Positions 39,396 to 44,892 of a stretch of DNA of 44,892 nucleotides are shown in pieces (position 1 is the stretch's first letter; each line of letters begins with the position of its first letter). This DNA comes from Chloroflexota bacterium (GTDB taxonomy: Bacteria > Chloroflexota > Anaerolineae > Anaerolineales > UBA4823), in assembly GCA_020349245.1 (NCBI GenBank), contig CP070764.1, forward strand, positions 3,495,667 to 3,540,558, written 5' to 3'. The translations under genes were made by a program, and so were the position numbers. The notes below the pieces were generated by a model, which did no database searches, was not told the origin of the DNA, and saw only the letters and a program-made list of their open reading frames with translations.

Positions 39396-39611
39396 CCTAC
39401 AGGAAAAAATATTTCTGAATGATGTCTATCTTCTACTATGGAAAGGATCAAGTCAGTATCATCCCGATTTTTTGGTTAAATAAATATCACGATGGAGGTA
39501 TGGATAAATGAGAATGGTTGCTCAAGAGTTGACTGTACAATTTTTCAAAGAATCGTCTCTCGTTAATATAATGCCTTATCATCCTGTGAAAAACGATTCG
39601 GGGAGATATAG

Positions 39612-40250
39612 GTGATTGCGGCGAGAAACCAAATCGGCCTGAACAACGGTCGTGAGCATGGTTATGCCGAAATCGGTGAACTACAGGGCCAACCAATCTT
39701 GTGCTTCCACGGGTGGCCAAGTTCACGTCTTGAAGCCGGGATGGTGGAAACTGCCGCACAAGACTTGAACCTTCGCATCCCTGCTCCCTGGCTCTTCAGG
39801 TGGGTTGCCTGATCAGAGATTAAAGCACTTCAATGAAGTTAAGGTGGTTAAGGTGATTAATTTAACCAGATGATTGTTAGTCTTCCCAGAGCGGATCAAG
39901 ATGTTCTAACCAGATCGGAAATTCAGGAGTGCCTGGTGGAGGCAGCAATAGAGGCATTTCACCGAGTTTTACGAGGGGCAAAACTGGAAATCAAGCTTTA
40001 TGCACGGTCTTGGGGATTCGAGCCACAGCAGATCTCCAAAAAAGTTCATCTCTGGCACGGTGAATTGGACATCAATTCTCCACCAGCGATGGGGCACTAT
40101 ATAGCCGATTCCCTGCCAGATTGATCTGTAATTTTCTACGAAGATGAGGGACATATATCACAATCAATTCACCACATGGATGGTATCCTCAAGACGCTTT
40201 GCCTTGTGCTTACAAATCAGCAGTGTACTTTTGAGGGTTTTTCTGGTTGA
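39612..40250 (+). pseudogene. alpha/beta hydrolase remnant with the middle deleted
   Basis: The start of the frame (GTG 39612) reads HGYAEIGELQGQPILCFHGW and PSSRLEAGMVE, the oxyanion-side N-terminus of an alpha/beta hydrolase. It stops at 39810. The same frame resumes from about 39870 with ADQDVLTRSEIQE, EAFHRVLRGAKLEIKLYARS and VHLWHGELDINSPPAMGHYI, then a TGA at 40122 inside SLPD/SVIFYEDEGHIS, the catalytic His region. The roughly 100 residues with the nucleophile elbow are missing. All pieces keep the same frame, so the loss was an in-frame-sized deletion plus nonsense changes. Not functional. Confidence 0.75.
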
Positions 40251-40408
40251 CTCTTATATTCATAGAGCATCTGAAGTGCACAAAGAAGAGTCCACTTGCC
40301 AATATTCACAGATATCATTTTTCAAAAATTGTTACGCCCTCTGCTAATTCTTGGAGGACAAATTGATGGATAGCGAACTAAAGTAGATTCAATCAGGGAG
40401 AGTAAATC

Positions 40409-41062
40409 ATGCGCGTGATTGATACAGAAAACTGGCCGAGAAAAGAGCACTTTAACCTATATACTGGTTTTGAATTCCCCCATGTCAACATTTGTGTACA
40501 ACTTGATATCACCGAACTTTGGAAAAGCCGCGCCCATACCTCTGCCTCACCAACCGTGTTCTTAATTTATACCATCACCAAGGCGGCAAACCGAGTGCCT
40601 GAAATGCGCCAGCGCATCCGGGGTGAACAGGTAGTGGAGCATGACTTGGTCCACCCCCTGATCACCGTGCTCGGGGAGAATGATCTATTCGGGGTCGTCA
40701 CGCTGGATTATGACTCGAGCTTCACCACCTTCGCTAACAGCGCAGCGGAAATACTTGCGAAAACCAAGGAAGGTACTTCTCTGAGTGAATTCCCCCACGC
40801 CCAAGATGGTGATTTCCCCAGGGACGATTTGCTTTCGATAACCATCCTACCCTGGCTAGCATTCACCGGTTTTGCGATTACTCGCAAACCCTCGCTCGAC
40901 TGCATTCCGCTGCTTGCTATTGGCAAAGTCCATGCAGCAGAAGGACGCTATCAACTGCCGTTCTTTGCCAATTTCCATCATGCTCTGGCTGATGGATTGC
41001 ACTTCGCCCGCCTTGTTAAGTACGTCGAGGAAGAGGCGCAGACCCTGGCGAGTGGATTTTAA
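40409..41062 (+). CDS. chloramphenicol-acetyltransferase-like (CatA family) acyltransferase
   Basis: 217 residues, the size and fold of trimeric type A CAT. The catalytic motif HHALADGLH (190-198) matches HHxxxDGxH, and the early WPRKEHFNLY motif is typical. The enzyme class transfers acetyl from acetyl-CoA to a hydroxyl. Many chromosomal members do not give chloramphenicol resistance and act on unknown substrates, so resistance is not claimed. GGGAGAG six bases before the ATG supports the start. Single gene. Confidence 0.88.
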   Translation: MRVIDTENWPRKEHFNLYTGFEFPHVNICVQLDITELWKSRAHTSASPTVFLIYTITKAANRVPEMRQRIRGEQVVEHDLVHPLITVLGENDLFGVVTLDYDSSFTTFANSAAEILAKTKEGTSLSEFPHAQDGDFPRDDLLSITILPWLAFTGFAITRKPSLDCIPLLAIGKVHAAEGRYQLPFFANFHHALADGLHFARLVKYVEEEAQTLASGF

Positions 41063-41277
41063 TCGCTGTGTGGTTTCGCGTGAAACAGATCTATATTCAC
41101 CAGTGTATGTAAGTTGTTAGCATATAAATATATCGGCATCGAAAATTTCGGAGAACCACAATTTAAATCAAATACTTTCAAATAAACATTTGTGGAAGTT
41201 TACTGATCAAGCCGGGTCTAATGGAGAATTACCCAATTTCGTTCACCGGGTTAATTAGTTGTTTTCTGCCTAATTAT

Positions 41278-42171
41278 TTATCCAATAGGAATAACCACTT
41301 CAGCATAAACCGCTCTCTCACCATCGAAAACATTTAACTCTCGCCTGAGTGGTTTCAGGTAGCGGGTCTGGTAATCTGACGCGCCAACATCCTCTATAAG
41401 ATTCATGCCATGTTCAGCCAAGAATTGTTCGATCTCATCTGGATCAATACCAAAGATAAAGGGTGATCCCACCCTCCTGGCGAAGGATAAAAAGGGATTC
41501 ATCCATTCTTCCCGGTCTGTACCATCGATCAGCCCCCGCCGTACATATGTAAACACGATCTTGCTCCCTGCTCCAGATGTATTTGCCACAAAATTTAAGG
41601 TGCGGTCGACTGCTTCAGCGGTAATATATTGGGTCACCCCCTCCCAGATAAAGAATGTCCTTTTACCCACTTGAAACCCTTCAACCGTCAATACTTCATC
41701 CAGGGTTTGTTCTTCGAAGTTTATCCCGACCAAAATGACATTTTTCGGAACACTTCCCAACACCTTCTCAAGACGGGCTTGTTTCAGGTTCCGTGTCCCG
41801 GGAAAATCGACTTCGAACACACGGACTGCCTCCAACCCAGAGATTCGATAGGCGCGGCTGTCAAAACCTGCACCGAGGATCACCACCTGATCTAACCCCA
41901 CTCCCAGCGACTTTACGAAAACATCATCAATATAGCGTGTCCTGCAGAGAATTGCCCCTAAGGAGCCAGGCATACGCCTCTCCCTTAATGCCAAAACCAG
42001 GTTCCGCAAACCTGGCAGGTATACCAGCCGGAATAACGCCTGCCATCCAAAAGGAAGCAATTTTAATGCAAATGGATCGTTGAAAAGCCGCTTGTCCTCA
42101 GGGAAATACAATTCGATAACCCGGGTAGCCGAAGTAGCCATTCCGGCAAAACTTTCGCCGATAATTTTCAT
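41278..42171 (-). CDS. class I SAM-dependent methyltransferase, PPM1/LCMT-type
   Basis: 297 residues. The N-terminal part matches the TIGR00027/Omt group: TRVIELYFPEDKRLFNDPFA, then RTRYIDD. The SAM site is VVILGAGFDSRAYRI with the acidic VFEVDFPGT strand following, and FFIWEGVTQYI lies at the active-site edge. Members methylate carboxyl or hydroxyl groups on diverse small molecules or proteins. Cytoplasmic. Converges on the CAT-like gene, 215 bases away. Substrate unknown. Confidence 0.88.
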   Translation of the reverse strand: MKIIGESFAGMATSATRVIELYFPEDKRLFNDPFALKLLPFGWQALFRLVYLPGLRNLVLALRERRMPGSLGAILCRTRYIDDVFVKSLGVGLDQVVILGAGFDSRAYRISGLEAVRVFEVDFPGTRNLKQARLEKVLGSVPKNVILVGINFEEQTLDEVLTVEGFQVGKRTFFIWEGVTQYITAEAVDRTLNFVANTSGAGSKIVFTYVRRGLIDGTDREEWMNPFLSFARRVGSPFIFGIDPDEIEQFLAEHGMNLIEDVGASDYQTRYLKPLRRELNVFDGERAVYAEVVIPIG

Positions 42172-42339
42172 AACGCGCCGCCTTTACTGAAACAGGTGTC
42201 CATTTCTTTCGGCAGCCAATCAACGAAATGCCCTCCCACCAGGTCTGCCAGTTTCAGGAGGGAGGATAGCAGGAAAATTTTTAGACAGCGGGTGAGATTT
42301 GTACTCATCGGGAGGCCGTATTCCATGGCCCCACACTGG

Positions 42340-42567
42340 TTATTTACGCCTTAATCGATTGTAAACGTCGATTACAGCCAGTAGAACGCCAGCTCCCATC
42401 AATCCGTAACCGATGAATCTATTGTCCCCGAACAGGATCCCGGAAAGGATCAGCGCAAAAGCCAATCCAGCTAACGGGGAGAATCTGGCCTCGCTGCGAC
42501 TTCTGCCTCCGAAAAAAAAGAGAACCGCAACAACTGCGAGTACTATTATAGAGATGACAATGTACAC
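42340..42567 (-). CDS. small two- or three-segment membrane protein
   Basis: 75 residues: an N-terminal helix (IVISIIVLAVVAVLFFFGG), then FSPLAGLAFALILSGILFG and a third hydrophobic run ending with RLRRK. No family recognised. The start is a GTG; a perfect AGGAGG lies 20 bases before it, with in-frame ATT seven bases from that site, so a rare ATT start and four more residues (ISST) is possible. Single gene. Confidence 0.6.
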   Translation of the reverse strand: MYIVISIIVLAVVAVLFFFGGRSRSEARFSPLAGLAFALILSGILFGDNRFIGYGLMGAGVLLAVIDVYNRLRRK

Positions 42568-42668
42568 TGTTGATGAAATTATCAGGCCTCCTTTCCTGGA
42601 GGTTACCTATTTAGCCAGCGAATGTTTCCCAGGCGATTCCTGAACAAAACAATTTTATCCAGCGATTA

Positions 42669-43058
42669 TCATGTCTCTCCCTTGACATAGGATAGCTGCT
42701 CGCGGATAACACCATCTCTTATCCGGAAAATGTCAGCGCCGCGCAAGTGTTGGCTTTTTCCATCTATATCCACCCAGCTGCACTTCCAGCGCATAATGCA
42801 CCGCTCCCCGTAGCCAAAAAGCTCTTCGATCTTCATATGAGCTTCAGGCGATTTGTGAAAAAAATCCTGCCAGAATTCTGCAACCAGCTCCTTACCCAAG
42901 TACAATTTGCCCTCTGGGGGAGGGTCTGCATTTTCAAAGACACAACCATCGCTCAGAAGCTGTGCCATTCCTGCAACATCATGGCGGTTGAACGCTTCAT
43001 TGAACTCGATCACCACGCGCATCCCTGATTCTATCTTTGACATGCGGATTGGGCTCAT
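42669..43058 (-). CDS. SnoaL-like (NTF2 fold) protein
   Basis: 129 residues in the nuclear-transport-factor-2/SnoaL-like fold: FNEAFNRHDVAGMAQLLSDG, then the hydrophobic cone with WQDFFHKSPEAH and MRWKCSWVDIDG, ending ADIFRIRDGVIREQLSYV. Members are isomerases, cyclases or ligand carriers; no catalytic residue can be assigned. GAGGAGGTGA with nine-base spacing supports the start. Single gene. Confidence 0.83.
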   Translation of the reverse strand: MSPIRMSKIESGMRVVIEFNEAFNRHDVAGMAQLLSDGCVFENADPPPEGKLYLGKELVAEFWQDFFHKSPEAHMKIEELFGYGERCIMRWKCSWVDIDGKSQHLRGADIFRIRDGVIREQLSYVKGET

Positions 43059-43386
43059 AGTGGTGAATCACCTCCTCTCACACAACGATGGTGGTTACTT
43101 GGAAGTCTGATTATTAATCTGACATTCCCAAATTCCCCTCTTCTGCAATTATACATTCAATGATTGCATCAGGATTACGAAAGATTGCTGATTTTTCCTG
43201 CGTCTTCTATAATAATTTTGTTGTTTCAAAAAGTATATGATTTGAGGATATGCGAAATAAGATACATTTCAAAAATTTTTTCAACTTTATTGTGCGATCT
43301 AAAAACCAATTAGCTTTGAACTTATCTAAAAAAAGAAATCGCATCTTTTTGAGAAAGTCATCGCCATCTCCATCGGGGGAATCGGC

Positions 43387-43491
43387 ATGTTAGGAGCAGG
43401 CATTTATTGGCATGCCTCTCTGAACTATCAGGACACCCTGTTAATGCAACATGACGCAACACCAGTTATACATAAACCTAATAAACATTAA
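43387..43491 (+). CDS. possible small membrane peptide or gene remnant
   Basis: 34 codons, MLGAGIYWHASLNYQDTL followed by a hydrophilic end. The frame stays open upstream (SHLFEKVIAISIGGIG) without a start codon, suggesting the tail of a lost membrane protein. No ribosome site. Low certainty. Confidence 0.25.
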   Translation: MLGAGIYWHASLNYQDTLLMQHDATPVIHKPNKH

Positions 43492-43706
43492 ATAATCAGC
43501 AGCTATCCCTGCAGGGCGCTTATCACCAGAAGGCCTGGTAGATATCACACGACATCCCTCAAAGGAGACCTGCGACCAACAGGTATTTTGTTCTATAAAT
43601 TTAGGGCAGAAAATTCAACATGCTTATCAAATTCAAAGAGAGGTCTTTCCTCAACTAATAAAATCAAGCAACCTCCCCCAAAAATTACTGTCAATTCCTG
43701 TTTCCC

Positions 43707-43729
43707 AAGCTAGCGAAAATGGCTAGCTT
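43707..43729. terminator. short hairpin near the lipoprotein gene end
   Basis: AAGCTAGC and GCTAGCTT are exact inverted repeats around GAAAATG. Lying about 30 bases beyond the stop of the minus-strand lipoprotein gene, it may terminate that transcript, though no T run follows on that strand. Confidence 0.4.
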
Positions 43730-43758
43730 TCGCGAAGCACAAATTCGCATTTGGTTTC

Positions 43759-44517
43759 CTACCTGTCGAAATCACCCAGCTCAATATAGAACCATTTCCC
43801 TTCTTGTTCTGCAAAGAAAGCAACCATATTATCAGCATGAACAGGGTTCAAGGAACTTTCGCCACAGCAGCGGTAATGCGGAACTTCGCTGTATTCAAAC
43901 TCGACCTCTTGACCGTCGTATGAGTACCCCACATGACCATTTCGGCGGAAGAAGAAAAACGGCTTCCCGGCTAGCAGTTGCAAACCAAATGCCTCCTCAT
44001 ATCCTTTGAGTTCATTCACCAGGTCCCCATCAATAAAGATCTCCCCGGCCCAGGTATCCTGATCGGCAAGAAGAATTTCAAGCGCCCAGTGTCCCCCGTA
44101 TGTCCACAACCCCTGCAGCGGTAGCACAGGTGAAGGCAAGCCAGCCTTTGTTTCAAAGATGGAATTATCTCCCTTCATTACCTTCACGGTTTGTTCTGGT
44201 TGTCCCTGCTCAGCAGTGAATAGAACTGCGAGCAGGTCTTTGCGTTCCCCTTGAGATAAAATCGCGGGGTTACCCTGAAGTGTACTTGTCTCTTGTACAA
44301 TGACCGAGGATCTCTCGATGGCGTGCTCAGCGAGGACTTCCTCCTGACTACCTTGGAGCGGCTGGAAGCTCAGGGGGTCAGGCTGCGGGGGACCGGCAAG
44401 TTGATGTTCTTCTAGGTCTAGTGTACCCGCGGATTGCGGCGAAAATACAGCGCACCCGCTAAAACTAAACCCGATAAGAAAAAGTATGGCAATCTCAAAT
44501 CGAGGAATAAATCTCAT
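43759..44517 (-). CDS. lipoprotein of unknown function
   Basis: 252 residues. A clear signal peptide (IAILFLIGFSFSG) ends in lipobox FSGC, with Cys22 as the attachment site. The mature part has a Pro/Gln-rich linker and a beta-rich C-terminal half containing WTYGGHWALEI, KPFFFFRRNGHVGYSYDG and paired cysteines in HYRCCGE. No family recognised. The C-terminal portion recalls small propeptide- or hydrolase-less surface domains. The ribosome site is weak. Confidence 0.65.
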   Translation of the reverse strand: MRFIPRFEIAILFLIGFSFSGCAVFSPQSAGTLDLEEHQLAGPPQPDPLSFQPLQGSQEEVLAEHAIERSSVIVQETSTLQGNPAILSQGERKDLLAVLFTAEQGQPEQTVKVMKGDNSIFETKAGLPSPVLPLQGLWTYGGHWALEILLADQDTWAGEIFIDGDLVNELKGYEEAFGLQLLAGKPFFFFRRNGHVGYSYDGQEVEFEYSEVPHYRCCGESSLNPVHADNMVAFFAEQEGKWFYIELGDFDR

Positions 44518-44892
44518 CTCCAGAGCCCTTTTTGTTGCCTGATATTATGCCCAAATGAAATGATATCCGTGATCCATGGTCTCTTCCTCCCCCTTTGGCA
44601 CATTATACTACTAACAATTCAAATCTCATTTATTAGAATCATGTCCTGTGCCTGGCCAAATCAGGCAATTTACCCCAAAAGGGGAAAAAAGAACGAATCC
44701 TCTATACCGATATTATGATGTATTGGTCCAGGTTGATTCGAACACTCTGCCGGAAGATTATTCGTCCAGATGGCAAAACAAGAGACCTTATTATGATATG
44801 AGAATATTTAAGGAAAAAACCGGGAAAAGATCTAGCGATTTGGAATATACTCGTGTAGATGGGATTCAGAGGTTGTTGCCGTAATATGGCAG
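44518..44892. other. window end with one possible ORF
   Basis: A GTG-started frame 44648-44884 (78 codons, containing YRYYDVLVQVDSNTLPEDYS and FKEKTGKRSSDLEYTRV) has protein-like composition but no ribosome site or family. The rest is AT-rich with no recognisable element. Confidence 0.3.

Larger units (their letters stand above)
38881..39611. other. low-coding region with a promoter-to-terminator unit
   Basis: No intact gene is supported. A possible promoter at 39019-39046 (TTGATT, 16 bases, TATACT) and a good terminator at 39365-39395 frame a transcript of about 340 bases. AGGAGG at about 39083 is followed by no real start codon. A frame from about 39225 reads RALKKLIPHAEQRAMFGLIP and looks protein-like but lacks a start. 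Either an untranslated RNA or the end of a dead gene. Confidence 0.35.
43059..43758. other. AT-rich low-coding region
   Basis: About 700 bases without a confident gene. One short frame (43387-43491) could encode a membrane peptide and is listed apart. A hairpin lies at 43707-43729. No promoter pair was convincing. Confidence 0.4.

Noticed and set aside
40409..41062. Chloramphenicol resistance gene
   Set aside because: The catalytic motif is kept, but chromosomal CAT-like acyltransferases commonly act on other substrates; no mobile context is seen.
44720..44760. tRNA-like GATTCGAAC near the right end
   Set aside because: No acceptor stem or anticodon arm could be paired around it.

Overview
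The window reads as a chromosomal segment of an uncultured-type bacterium, most likely a member of the Chloroflexota (Anaerolineae-like). This is inferred from gene style: a secreted repeat protein ending in a HLPVVMK-type tail, a class III cyclase/NB-ARC/TPR regulator, a DUF333 lipoprotein, and BMP-type ABC and Mo-hydroxylase genes in a moderately GC-rich background with AT-rich intergenic stretches. No rRNA, tRNA, CRISPR array, insertion sequence or phage gene was recognised.

Layout. 0.2-7.8 kb: a DoxX-like membrane protein, a CPA2 cation:proton antiporter broken by two single-base frameshifts, an S9 peptidase, a secreted seven-repeat (propeller-like) protein and a small membrane protein. 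8.3-11.4 kb: a large adenylyl-cyclase-domain/NB-ARC/TPR regulator. 11.8-29.6 kb: the core, a one-direction catabolic block: family III CoA-transferase, FdrA, nitrilase-family amidohydrolase, DUF1116, a double cyclase-family hydrolase, an NmrA-like reductase, a three-subunit molybdenum hydroxylase (FAD, 2Fe-2S, Mo), a tail-anchored CoxG-like protein, and a complete BMP-type ABC importer (lipoprotein, ATPase, two permeases) with its own near-consensus promoter. 29.7-33.9 kb: katG with a decayed OxyR-type LysR regulator gene facing away from it, then a DUF333 lipoprotein with a decayed 3' extension. 34.1-38.8 kb: an APH-type kinase, a KimA-like potassium transporter and a DUF2975/HTH pair behind a perfect sigma-70 promoter with stacked palindromes. 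39-44.9 kb: a poorly coding stretch with a promoter/terminator pair, an alpha/beta-hydrolase remnant, a chloramphenicol-acetyltransferase-like protein, a PPM1-type methyltransferase, a SnoaL-like protein and a lipoprotein.

How the core may work. In E. coli FdrA and YlbE (DUF1116) belong to the AllFGH transcarbamylase that splits oxalurate into oxamate and carbamoyl phosphate. Here the same two families flank a nitrilase-type amidase and sit beside a ring-opening-type cyclase hydrolase, a Mo hydroxylase, a CoA-transferase and a nucleoside/nucleobase-type importer. My inference is a pathway that imports an N-heterocycle, hydroxylates it, opens the ring to a ureido acid, takes off the carbamoyl group by phosphorolysis, deamidates the remaining amide and activates the diacid with CoA. 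Uracil to barbiturate to ureidomalonate to malonamate to malonate, or a purine-derived oxalurate route, would both fit; neither is proven from sequence.

A second theme is gene decay: at least four broken genes are visible (antiporter, LysR regulator, DUF333 tail, alpha/beta hydrolase) plus an interrupted small ORF. Three of the frameshifts are single-base losses in or beside A or T runs, so sequencing error must be separated from true pseudogenisation.
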